DNA of 64,000 bases from Rhodospirillales bacterium (GTDB taxonomy: Bacteria > Pseudomonadota > Alphaproteobacteria > Acetobacterales > Acetobacteraceae): assembly GCA_028869995.1 (NCBI GenBank), contig JAGWQN010000073.1, forward strand, positions 40,442 to 104,441, read 5' to 3'. The notes beneath the pieces are model-generated. The model was given only the letters and a program-made list of their open reading frames with translations, did not search any database and had not been told where the DNA came from. Both the position numbers and the translations under genes were made by a program. This document shows, one piece after another, positions 44,826-53,266 of the stretch; within the stretch, counting starts at the first letter, position 1, and every line of letters begins with the position of its first letter.

Positions 44826-45347
44826 ATGGCGCATGAGCCTGGACACCTGATGGTCGGCGGCGCGCCGAAGCTGGACCGGATCGACCTGCGCATCCTTTCG
44901 CACCTGCAGAAATTCGGGCGCGTGACCAATGTCGAGCTGGCCGATGCGGTCGGACTCTCGCCCAGCCCCTGCCTGGTACGCGTCAAGCGTCTGGAGAAGG
45001 CCGGCTATATCACCGGCTACGGCGCCCATATCCAGATGCAGAAGCTGGGCAGTATGCAGCTCATCTTCACCGAAGTGACGCTGTCCGACCACCGCTCCAG
45101 CGACTTCGCGCGGTTCGAGAATCACATCCGCAAGATCGACGAGATCGTGGAGTGCCACCTGGTCAGCGGCGGATACGACTACTTGCTGAAATTCGTCGCG
45201 CGGAGCGTGCCGCACTATCAGGAGATCATCGAGCGTCTGCTTGAGGCCGGGATCGGGATCGAGAAATATTTCAGCTACGTGGTGATCAAGACCATCTTCT
45301 CCAAGCAGCACTATCCGATCGAGCGTTTCTTCGGCGACCATGATTAG
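44826..45347 (+). CDS. Lrp/AsnC-family transcriptional regulator
   Basis: A protein of about 173 residues. The HTH is VTNVELADAVGLSPSPCLVRVKRLEKAGYI, followed by an RAM effector domain (IVECHLVSGGYDYLLKFVARSVPHYQEII). The start is uncertain between ATG 44826 and 44850. It lies between the oxidoreductase genes and the transaminase, so it is a natural local regulator that senses an amino acid of the pathway. Confidence 0.9.
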   Translation: MAHEPGHLMVGGAPKLDRIDLRILSHLQKFGRVTNVELADAVGLSPSPCLVRVKRLEKAGYITGYGAHIQMQKLGSMQLIFTEVTLSDHRSSDFARFENHIRKIDEIVECHLVSGGYDYLLKFVARSVPHYQEIIERLLEAGIGIEKYFSYVVIKTIFSKQHYPIERFFGDHD

Positions 45348-45481
45348 CAGCGTTTCCTGCCGTTGCAGCGGCACGGAACGGCAGGCTGCGGGTGGGTATG
45401 GCTGCGAAGCAGCCGAAAGCACGGCGTCCCGACGTTAGATTTCACGCCTCGGCGGTGGTGCCGCGATGCGGGAGGGATGCG

Positions 45482-46759
45482 ATGCTCGACGCGATCAACG
45501 ATACGCAAGGCTACCTGAGGCTACGCGAGCGCGCCGTCCCGCGCGGTGTGCTGACAGCCCATCCGGTGGTGTTGCAGCGCGGCCAGGGCGCGCAGGTGTG
45601 GGACGTGGAGGGGCGCCGCTACCTCGATTTCGTCGGCGGCATCGGTGTCCTCAATGTCGGACACAACCATCCGCGCGTGGTCGCGGCCGTGGAGGCGCAG
45701 CTGCGCGCCATCACGCACGCGGCGTTCCAGGTCGCGGCGTATCCGCCATACGTGGAACTGGCGGCACGGCTCTCCGCCCTGGTCGGGCAGGGGGCAGCGT
45801 ACAAGGCACTGTTCCTCACCTCGGGCGCCGAGGCGGTCGAGAACGCCGTGAAGATCGCGCGCGCCCATACGGGCCGCCCGGCGATCGTTGCCTTCCGTGG
45901 GGGCTTTCACGGCCGCACCCTGCTTGCCACCACGCTCACCGGCATGAGCGCGCCGTACCGGCAGAATTTTGGGCCCTTCGCACCGGAGGTGTTCCACGTG
46001 CCGTTCCCCAACCCCTATCGTGGAACCACGGCGGCGATGTCGCTCGCAGCGCTCGAGGAGCTGTTTGCGACCGAGGTGATGCCCGATCGTGTCGCGGCGA
46101 TCCTGGTCGAACCCGTGCAGGGCGACGGCGGCTTCCTCCCTGCGCCTGCGGATTTCCTGCGCGCGCTGCAGGCGCTGGCCCGCCGTCACGGCATGGTGCT
46201 CATTCTCGATGAGATCCAGAGCGGCTTCGGCCGCACCGGGCGGATGTTCGCCTTCGAACACGCGGGCATCGCGCCGGACCTCGTAACGGTGGCGAAAAGT
46301 CTCGCTGGCGGGCTGCCGCTTTCTGGCGTTGTCGGCCGCGCCGAGATCATGGACGCGCCGGCGCCGGGCGGACTTGGTGGCACCTACGGCGGCAACGCGC
46401 TGGCCTGCGCGGCAGCACTCGCGGTCTTGGACGCCTTTGAGCAGGACCAGCTCTTGGCCCGTGGCCGCATCCTCGGCGAACGTCTCAACGCGGCACTGCT
46501 TGCGCTGCAACAGGAGCACCCCGAAATCGGCGAGGTGCGCGGGCTCGGCTTCATGCAGGCGATCGAGATCGTGGACGCGGCGGGCGCGCCGGATGCGGAG
46601 CGGGCGCAGCACCTGATCGACGCAGCCCGCGCGCGCGGGCTGCTGATCATCAAATGCGGCGTGCATCGCAACGTGGTGCGCTTCCTGGCGCCGCTGGTCA
46701 CCACCGATGCCGAGCTCGAGGAGGCAATCGGCATGCTGGGCGAAGCCGTCGCTGCCTGA
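45482..46759 (+). CDS. gabT: 4-aminobutyrate-type class III aminotransferase
   Basis: The 425-residue protein starts at MLDAINDTQGYLRLRERAVPRGV with GGGAGGG upstream; the track's 30 extra residues read through a non-coding gap. Features are TSGAEAVENAVKIARAHTGRPAIVAFRGGFHGRT, EPVQGDGGF, ILDEIQSGFGRTGRMFAFE and the PLP Lys in VAKSLAGGLPLSGVVGR. It resembles GabT closely. Paired with gabD it would turn an omega-amino acid such as 4-aminobutyrate into a semialdehyde and then a dicarboxylate. It converges on the oxidase gene at 46.8 kb with only 12 bases between stops. Confidence 0.9.
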   Translation: MLDAINDTQGYLRLRERAVPRGVLTAHPVVLQRGQGAQVWDVEGRRYLDFVGGIGVLNVGHNHPRVVAAVEAQLRAITHAAFQVAAYPPYVELAARLSALVGQGAAYKALFLTSGAEAVENAVKIARAHTGRPAIVAFRGGFHGRTLLATTLTGMSAPYRQNFGPFAPEVFHVPFPNPYRGTTAAMSLAALEELFATEVMPDRVAAILVEPVQGDGGFLPAPADFLRALQALARRHGMVLILDEIQSGFGRTGRMFAFEHAGIAPDLVTVAKSLAGGLPLSGVVGRAEIMDAPAPGGLGGTYGGNALACAAALAVLDAFEQDQLLARGRILGERLNAALLALQQEHPEIGEVRGLGFMQAIEIVDAAGAPDAERAQHLIDAARARGLLIIKCGVHRNVVRFLAPLVTTDAELEEAIGMLGEAVAA

Positions 46760-46771
46760 TGCGGCTTCCCC

Positions 46772-48049
46772 TTAGTGGAAGTAGTCCTGCAGCCGGTAGT
46801 AGGCGCCGACGAACGGCATGAACCAGGGCGGACCGAAATGTCCGGGCACCGCCGGCCAGGGGAGTCCGCGGAACGGGTTGGCCGTTGCATCGCCGCCCAT
46901 CACGGCGGCCATGCACTGGCCCATGTGCACCGACATCTGCACGCCGTGGCCGCTGAACCCCATGGCGAAGTAGAGGCCGTCATGCTCGCCCGCGCGCGGC
47001 AGGCGGTCCGCCGTGAGGTCGATCGTCCCCCCCCAGCAATAATCGATGCGCGGCTTGCCGAGCTGCGGAAACATGGCATGCAGCGTCGCTTCGAGAATCG
47101 TCCCGCTCTTCGCGTCCGAGCGTGCGTCGGAGAGAGCAAACCGTGCACGGCCCCCGAAGATGAGCCGGTTGTCCGGTGCGATCCGGAAATAGTTGCCAAT
47201 ATGCTTGGTCGTCGTTGCATTGCGCCGCGTCGGCATGATGGAGTCGACCTGCGCGGCGGTTAGCGGCTCGGTCGCGATGATGAAGCTCCCAATCGGGATC
47301 ACGCGACGGCGAAAATAGAAGAACGGGCCCTGCCGGCTCGCGCCGGTGGCGAGCAAGACCTGGCGTGCGGCGATGCTGCCGCGTGGCGTGGCGACGCGCC
47401 ATGCGCCGCCGGCCGCCCGATCGATCGCGATGACCGGCGCGCCCTCATAGATGCGTGCGCCCCGCCGTGCGGCGGCGTCCGCGAGGCCGGCTCCAAAACG
47501 CCCGACATGCATCTGCGCGCTTTTGCGGTAGACGAGCCCGCCATGGAACTGGTCCGAGCCGATCTCCTCGCGGATGCGTGAAGCGGGGATCAGATCGGTC
47601 TCGGGATCGGCATCGCGTTGCAGCGCTTCGTACTCGCGCGCCATCGCCTCGAAATGCGCCGGCTTGGCGGCCAGCTTAATCTTGCCGCAGCGGCGGAAGT
47701 CGCAGGTGATCTGCTCGCTCTCGACGATCCGCTCCACCGTGTCCACCGCGGCGTCGTAGGCTTGGTAGATGGAGCGGGCACGTTCCGTGCCGAGCCGCGT
47801 CGCAAGTCCCGCGAAGCCGACAGAGGTGCCGTTGTTCACGTGCCCGCCATTTCGCCCGGAGGCCTCGCCCACGACGCGCCCGGCCTCGAGCACGACGACG
47901 CCGGCACCCGCCTGGGCCAGCGCGAGCGCGGCGGAGAGACCGGCGAAGCCGCCGCCCACCACCACCGCGTCCGCCTCGCCCTCGAGCTTTCCCTCGGCGC
48001 CGCCGGCAAAGCGCTCGGCGCTGTCGAGCCAGTAGGGCGTGAGCTTCAT
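46772..48049 (-). CDS. FAD-dependent amine oxidase, gamma-glutamylputrescine oxidase (PuuB)-like
   Basis: The 425-residue protein has the FAD motif AVVVGGGFAGLSAALALAQAG at about residues 28-48, then VVGEASGRNGGHVNNG, and the C-terminal GLYFAMGFSGHGVQMSVHMG. It ends PWFMPFVGAYYRLQDYFH. It is related to the oxidase at 59.2 kb, which ends in a similar PWFMPVVG segment. PuuB-like enzymes oxidise secondary or primary amines with oxygen, releasing an aldehyde. It forms a two-gene minus-strand unit with the HAD gene upstream. Confidence 0.85.
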   Translation of the reverse strand: MKLTPYWLDSAERFAGGAEGKLEGEADAVVVGGGFAGLSAALALAQAGAGVVVLEAGRVVGEASGRNGGHVNNGTSVGFAGLATRLGTERARSIYQAYDAAVDTVERIVESEQITCDFRRCGKIKLAAKPAHFEAMAREYEALQRDADPETDLIPASRIREEIGSDQFHGGLVYRKSAQMHVGRFGAGLADAAARRGARIYEGAPVIAIDRAAGGAWRVATPRGSIAARQVLLATGASRQGPFFYFRRRVIPIGSFIIATEPLTAAQVDSIMPTRRNATTTKHIGNYFRIAPDNRLIFGGRARFALSDARSDAKSGTILEATLHAMFPQLGKPRIDYCWGGTIDLTADRLPRAGEHDGLYFAMGFSGHGVQMSVHMGQCMAAVMGGDATANPFRGLPWPAVPGHFGPPWFMPFVGAYYRLQDYFH

Positions 48050-48074
48050 CGCGCGATCCTCCGCCGGGCTGCCA

Positions 48075-48743
48075 TCAGACCCCCAGCAGCCGCGCGAGGC
48101 CGTCGATGCCCGTGACCTCGTGGTACTCGTAGGCCGGATTGCCAGGCTCGTAATTGCGGTTGACGAAGACCTTGTCGCGGATGCCGAGATCCTTCGCCGT
48201 CATCAGGTCGTAGCGCAGGCTCGCGGAGACATGCAGCAACTCCTCCGGCCGTGCGCCGAGCTGGTCCATCATGTATTCGAACCCGCGCATCCGTGGCTTG
48301 TAGGAGCGCGCCTGCTCGGCGGTGAACACGGCATGGAAGGGGGCACCGAGCAACCGCACGTTGTGCTGGATCTGGTTGTCGGAGGCGTTGGAGAGAATGA
48401 CGAGCGGATAGCGCTGGGCCACGCGGCGCAGCGGCTCCGGCACATCCGGATGCGGACCCCAGGTTGGTACGGCATCGTAAAGGCGCTGGCCCTCGGCCTC
48501 GACGAAGGGGATCCCGTGGCGCTTGCAGGTGCGCTCCAGCGAGTTCTTGATCACGTCGACATAGGGCTGCCAGGCGCCCAGCACCTCGTCCACGCGATAG
48601 GCGGCGAAGTCGCGGATGAAAGCGTCCATCGAGCCCGCCGGGACACGTTCGGCCAGCATCTCGCGCGTCAGATCGCCGATGCGAAACCAGGTCAGCGTGC
48701 CGTAGCAGTCGAAGGTGATGTATTTGGGCCTAAGCTCGGTCAT
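48075..48743 (-). CDS. HAD-superfamily hydrolase, haloacid dehalogenase type II-like
   Basis: A 222-residue protein. Motif I is ITFDCYGTLTWF (nucleophile Asp), motif II VILSNASDN and motif III Lys in ARSYKPRMRGFEYMM, followed by HVSASLRYDLMTAKDLG. This spacing matches L-2-haloacid dehalogenase-like HADs, though the substrate may be a phosphate ester. It is transcribed with the amine oxidase downstream and diverges from a second HAD gene across about 206 bases that must contain both promoters. Confidence 0.85.
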   Translation of the reverse strand: MTELRPKYITFDCYGTLTWFRIGDLTREMLAERVPAGSMDAFIRDFAAYRVDEVLGAWQPYVDVIKNSLERTCKRHGIPFVEAEGQRLYDAVPTWGPHPDVPEPLRRVAQRYPLVILSNASDNQIQHNVRLLGAPFHAVFTAEQARSYKPRMRGFEYMMDQLGARPEELLHVSASLRYDLMTAKDLGIRDKVFVNRNYEPGNPAYEYHEVTGIDGLARLLGV

Positions 48744-48949
48744 GCCAGGGATCCTCTCCGATGTCGGGAGACGATGCTAGGCGTTGGTTTCGCGCGACGT
48801 ACGCCCACAACCGGCCTCGGCCCGACCGATCCTGCCGATTTTGCCCTCCCGAACGGCATGGCTTGCGTCGAAGTGCCCTGGCGGCACCTTGCCCCGCCCA
48901 TCCCCGACGCCGATCCTGATCGGCCATGACACCAAGGGGGAGAGGCACC

Positions 48950-49684
48950 ATGGCGGCAGAAGGGGCCAAGGGTGGCGAGCCGGCGGTTCTCACCTTCGAC
49001 GTGGTGGGAACGCTGATCGATTTCGAATCCGGAATCCTCGGCTTTCTGCGCGAGGCCTGGGGCAAGACCGGCGTGCGGGCCACGGACGGCGCGATCCTCG
49101 ACGCCTACCGGCTCGCCCGGGGCAGCAAGGACGCCTGGCTGTTTCCCGACGATCTTGAGCGCGTCTATGGCATCATGGCGCCGCAACTCGGCGCCCCGGA
49201 GGATGCGGCGATCGCGCGCGCTTTTCGTGACGCGAGCAGGGCCTGGCCTGCGTTCCCTGATGCGCCGGAGGCCCTGCGTCGACTCAGGCAGCGCTACAAG
49301 CTGGTTGCGATGACCAACGCCAGGCGCTGGGCGCTCGACCCGATGATCGAGACCCTCGGTTCGCCTTTCGATGACACGGTGAGTGTGGACGAGGCGCTGT
49401 GCGAGAAGCCCGACCCCGCCTATTTCGCCTTCGCTCGCGGCCGCCTCAGTCGTGACGGCCACGGCATGCACGACATCCTGCACGTGGCGCAGAGCCAATA
49501 CCACGACATCGGTGTCGCGCGCCGGCTCGGCTACACGGTGGCTTGGGTCGAACGGCGCATGGGCCTCGGTCATGGCGGCACCATCGCGGCTGCGCAGGTC
49601 ACCGAACCGCACTATCATGTCGCGACGCTGGCGGCTCTCGCTGACATCGCAGACGCAGGCGAGCTCCGCATGGCGGCCAAGTGA
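48950..49684 (+). CDS. HAD-superfamily hydrolase, haloacid dehalogenase type II-like
   Basis: The 244-residue protein starts at MAAEGAKGGEP with GGGGGAGAG upstream; the track's earlier ATG has no ribosome site. Motif I is LTFDVVGTLIDF, motif II VAMTNARRW and motif III CEKPDPAYFAFA, followed by HVAQSQYHDIGVARRLG. It is similar in plan to the divergent HAD at 48.1 kb, suggesting an old duplication. It precedes the peptide transporter operon by 142 bases. Confidence 0.85.
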   Translation: MAAEGAKGGEPAVLTFDVVGTLIDFESGILGFLREAWGKTGVRATDGAILDAYRLARGSKDAWLFPDDLERVYGIMAPQLGAPEDAAIARAFRDASRAWPAFPDAPEALRRLRQRYKLVAMTNARRWALDPMIETLGSPFDDTVSVDEALCEKPDPAYFAFARGRLSRDGHGMHDILHVAQSQYHDIGVARRLGYTVAWVERRMGLGHGGTIAAAQVTEPHYHVATLAALADIADAGELRMAAK

Positions 49685-49826
49685 CGCGGCGCGTCGCTGC
49701 CAAATCCCGCCGCGAAAGAGCAGATCATGCCGGGGCGGGCGGGATTACGGCGAAATGTGCGCGTGGTCGGTTCCTACCGTGATAGCTGCGGCCGGGTGGC
49801 CGCCAAACAGCAAAACGGGGCTCACC

Positions 49827-51419
49827 ATGTCTGACGACATTCTGCCGACCCTACCCGGCGGCACCGCGCCAAGCGTGGACCTGCCGGCCGCCTCCCGCCG
49901 CTCGCTGCTGAGCATGGCCATGGCGGGTGGGCTGATCACCGCGGGCGGTCTCGCGCTGCCGGCGGAGGCAGCGACGGCGCCCAAGCGCGGCGGCAAGCTT
50001 ACCGTTGCCGGCTACGCGTCGTCCACCAAGGATACCCTCGATCCGGCTCACGCCTCCAACTCCACCGACTATTCGCGCCTGTTCATGTTCTACAACGGAC
50101 TGACGGTATTTGACCGTCACCTCAACGCGCTGCCGGATCTGGCGGAGAGCGTCGAGACCAAGGACGCGAAAAACTGGGTGGTCAAGCTGCGCAAGGGCAT
50201 CACCTTCCACGATGGCTCCCCCTTCACCTCGGCGGACGTCGTCTTCTCGCTCGCCCGCCACAAGGATCCAGCCACCAGTTCCGTGGTGCGGCCGATCGCC
50301 CTGCAGATGCAGGAGATCAAGGCTGCAGGCCCGCACGAGGTGCGCATCACGCTCACCGGCCCAAACTCGGAACTGCCGAGCCTGCTCGCAATCTACCAGA
50401 TGGTGATCGTCAAGGACGGCACGAAGGACTTCTCGAAGGGCATTGGCACCGGACCGTTCGTGGTCAAGGAGTTCAATCCCGGTGTCCGCTCGATCGCGGT
50501 GCGAAACCCCAATTATTTCCACCACGGCAAGCCGTACCTGGACGAGGTGACGTTCTTCGGCATTACCGACAACGCCGCGCGCGCCAATGCACTGCTCTCT
50601 GGCGACATCGACATCGCCAGCGGCATCACGCCCCTCGCCACGCGCCAGATCAAGGCTGCCAAAGGGTTTGCGGTGCTGAACACCGCAGCCGGCAACTATA
50701 CCGATCTCATCATGCACCTTGATGCGCCCATGACCGGCAATCCGGACTTCGTCCTGGCGATGAAGTATCTGCAGGACCGCGAACGCATCCGCGATAGCGT
50801 CTTCCTCGGCTACGCCACCATCGGCAACGATCAGCCGATCGCGCCTTCCAACCCCTATTACGACGCGAGCCTGCCGCAGCGCCCCCTCGATCTGGAAAAA
50901 GCCAAGTTTCATCTCAAGAAGGCGGGTATGCTCGGCAGCAAGGTACGACTTGTGAGCTCGGTCGCGGCCACCGGCTCTCCGGATATGGCGGTGATTCTCC
51001 AGGACACGGCTCGCAAGATCGGCTTCGATATCCAGATCGACCGCGTACCGGCGAACGGCTACTGGTCCAACTACTGGCTCAAGGCGCCCTTCACCTATGG
51101 CAACATCAACCCACGCCCGACGGCCAACATCCTGCTGACGCTGTTCTTCCAGTCCACGGCGCCGTGGAACGAGAGTCACTTCAAGAACCCGACATTCGAT
51201 AAACTGCTTATCGCCTCGCGTGCGGAGACGGATCTTGCGAAGCGCAAGCAGATGTATGCCGAGATGCAGAAGCTCATCCGGGATGACGCTGGCATCGGCA
51301 TTCCCGTCTTTATCAGCGACCTCGATGCCTACTCGACGCGGGTGAAGGGCTTCTACCCGATCCCGACGGGCGACCTGATGGGCTTCAACTTCGCCCAGAA
51401 TGTCTGGGTGGATGGCTGA
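49827..51419 (+). CDS. Dipeptide/oligopeptide-type ABC transporter substrate-binding protein (SBP_bac_5)
   Basis: The 530-residue protein starts at MSDDILPTLPGG; the track's start reads across the HAD gene. A twin-arginine leader (AASRRSLLSMAMAGG) ends near PAEAATA. Family signatures are DLAESVETKDAKNWVVKLRKGITFHDGSPFTSADVVFS and GTGPFVVKEF. It is the first of four genes of a full importer. The ligand may be a peptide, opine or other amide. Placement just upstream of hyuAB suggests it takes up their substrate, which is inference. Confidence 0.9.
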   Translation: MSDDILPTLPGGTAPSVDLPAASRRSLLSMAMAGGLITAGGLALPAEAATAPKRGGKLTVAGYASSTKDTLDPAHASNSTDYSRLFMFYNGLTVFDRHLNALPDLAESVETKDAKNWVVKLRKGITFHDGSPFTSADVVFSLARHKDPATSSVVRPIALQMQEIKAAGPHEVRITLTGPNSELPSLLAIYQMVIVKDGTKDFSKGIGTGPFVVKEFNPGVRSIAVRNPNYFHHGKPYLDEVTFFGITDNAARANALLSGDIDIASGITPLATRQIKAAKGFAVLNTAAGNYTDLIMHLDAPMTGNPDFVLAMKYLQDRERIRDSVFLGYATIGNDQPIAPSNPYYDASLPQRPLDLEKAKFHLKKAGMLGSKVRLVSSVAATGSPDMAVILQDTARKIGFDIQIDRVPANGYWSNYWLKAPFTYGNINPRPTANILLTLFFQSTAPWNESHFKNPTFDKLLIASRAETDLAKRKQMYAEMQKLIRDDAGIGIPVFISDLDAYSTRVKGFYPIPTGDLMGFNFAQNVWVDG

Positions 51420-52413
51420 CGCCATCGCGCTACTCGCTGCAGGGCGGCGGCGCTTCGCCGCCCCGCCATTGGCCGTCCTGGTGCTCAGGCGCATCGCGGT
51501 CAGCCTGCTGTTGCTGTTCGCCGTCTCGGTGCTGGTCTTCGCCGGCACCGAGATGCTGCCCGGGGACGTGGCGCAGATGATCCTCGGGCAGGGGGCTACG
51601 CCGCAGGCATTGGCTGGCCTGCGCGCGGCATTGCACCTCAACGAACCCGCCTGGTTGCGCTACCTGCACTGGCTTTGGGGCTTGTTGCATGGAAATGCCG
51701 GACACTCGCTGGTCAATGGCATGAGCATTGCGACGTTGGTCGGGCGGCGGCTGGTCAACTCGCTCTGGCTCGCCTTGTTCACCACGGTGGTAACGGTGCC
51801 GCTGGCCCTTACGGTCGGCATCACGGCCGCGATCTGGCGCGGCACGGCCTATGATCGCGTCGTTAACATGCTGACCATCGCGACGGTTTCCGTGCCGGAG
51901 TTTCTCTTCGCGACGGTCGCCGTGCTGATCTTCGCCGTGCGCCTGCGCTGGCTGCCGGCGCTGTCGCTGGTGATGCGCGGCGCGAGCTTCGCCGAGTTGC
52001 TGCGGGCCTATGCGCTCCCGGTCGCGACCCTCTCTCTCGCCATCTTCGCGCAAATGGCGCGGATGACGCGCGCGGCGCTGGTGAACACGCTCTCCTCCTC
52101 CTATGTCGAGATGGCGGTGCTGAAGGGCGTGCGACCGGTTCGGCTGGTACTGCGCCATGCGTTGCCCAACGCGTTGGGACCGGTCGCCAACGCGGTGGCG
52201 CTCAGCCTCTCCTTTCTCCTCGGGGGCGTTGTCATCGTCGAGACCGTGTTCAGCTACCCGGGTCTCGCCAAGCTGATGGTCGATGCTGTCAGCACCCGCG
52301 ACATGCCGCTCGTGCAGGCCTGCGCGATGATTTTCTGTACCGCTTATCTGCTGCTGGTGCTGGTCGCAGACATCATCGCGCTCCTCGCCAACCCACGGCT
52401 GCGTCACCGGTGA
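51412..52413 (+). CDS. Dipeptide-type ABC transporter permease (DppB type)
   Basis: A permease of about 333 residues with six spans. Family features are FAGTEMLPGDVAQMILG, the LHLNEPAWLRYLHWLWGLLHGNAGHSL extracytoplasmic loop, EMAVLKGVRPVRLVLRHALPNALGP (EAA) and VIVETVFSYPGLAKLMVDAV. The ATG at 51412 overlaps the binding-protein stop. ATG 51400 is also possible; neither has a strong ribosome site. Confidence 0.9.
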   Translation: MADAIALLAAGRRRFAAPPLAVLVLRRIAVSLLLLFAVSVLVFAGTEMLPGDVAQMILGQGATPQALAGLRAALHLNEPAWLRYLHWLWGLLHGNAGHSLVNGMSIATLVGRRLVNSLWLALFTTVVTVPLALTVGITAAIWRGTAYDRVVNMLTIATVSVPEFLFATVAVLIFAVRLRWLPALSLVMRGASFAELLRAYALPVATLSLAIFAQMARMTRAALVNTLSSSYVEMAVLKGVRPVRLVLRHALPNALGPVANAVALSLSFLLGGVVIVETVFSYPGLAKLMVDAVSTRDMPLVQACAMIFCTAYLLLVLVADIIALLANPRLRHR

Positions 52414-52423
52414 GAGGGCGGGC

Positions 52424-53266
52424 ATGAACCACGACACGCCCCGCGGGCGCCGGCGCGCGCGGCCCTCTCCGGTGGCCCTTGCCGCCGGGACGGTGGTCGT
52501 CGCGTGCTTCGCTCTCGCCGTGTTCGGTCCCGTGCTCGCGCCACACGCGGAGGGTACCATTGTCTCGCGCAACATCTTTGCGCCGATGAGCGCCGCATTC
52601 CCGCTCGGAACCGATTATTTGGGGCGAGACATGCTGAGCCGTGTGCTCTACGGCGCCCGCTTTACCATCGGCGTCGCGTTGCCCGCGACGCTGCTCGCTT
52701 CCGGCACCGGCACGTTGCTCGGGATGCTGGCGGCCGTGCGCGGTCGCACGCTCGATGCCGTGCTGAGCCGCGCGATGGACACGCTCATTTCGCTGCCGAC
52801 GTTGATCTTCAGCCTGGTCGTCGTCGCCGCGCTCGGCTCCTCGATCACGGTCCTCGTCCTCACGGCGGCGGTGATCTACACGCCGGGCAGCTACCGTATT
52901 GCGCGTTCGGTCGCGGTCGACCTCTCCGCGACGGATTTTGTCAAGGCAGCGCGGGCGCGAGGCGAAGGTGGACTTGCCATCATGCTGGGCGAGATCCTGC
53001 CCAACATGGTGATGCCGGTCCTGACGGATTTCGGCCTGCGCTTCGTCTTCATCGTGCTGCTCCTGAGCAGCCTCAGCTTTCTTGGCCTTGGCATCCAACC
53101 ACCCTATTCGGATTGGGGCGGAATGGTGCGCGAAAACATCGAGGGGCTTTCCGCTGGTGCGCCCGCTGTAATTGTACCGGCCGTCGCGATCGCGATCCTG
53201 ACTGTCTCGGTGAACCTGCTGATCGACAACCTGCCCGGTCGCGGGAGCCGCCACCGTGGCGCATGA
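52424..53266 (+). CDS. Dipeptide-type ABC transporter permease (DppC type)
   Basis: A 280-residue permease with FPLGTDYLGRDMLSRVLYGARFTIGVAL, the EAA-type loop DFVKAARARGEGGLAIMLGEILPN and SFLGLGIQPPYSDWGGMVREN, all DppC hallmarks. It lies ten bases after dppB and overlaps the ATPase gene by about ten bases. Confidence 0.9.
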   Translation: MNHDTPRGRRRARPSPVALAAGTVVVACFALAVFGPVLAPHAEGTIVSRNIFAPMSAAFPLGTDYLGRDMLSRVLYGARFTIGVALPATLLASGTGTLLGMLAAVRGRTLDAVLSRAMDTLISLPTLIFSLVVVAALGSSITVLVLTAAVIYTPGSYRIARSVAVDLSATDFVKAARARGEGGLAIMLGEILPNMVMPVLTDFGLRFVFIVLLLSSLSFLGLGIQPPYSDWGGMVRENIEGLSAGAPAVIVPAVAIAILTVSVNLLIDNLPGRGSRHRGA

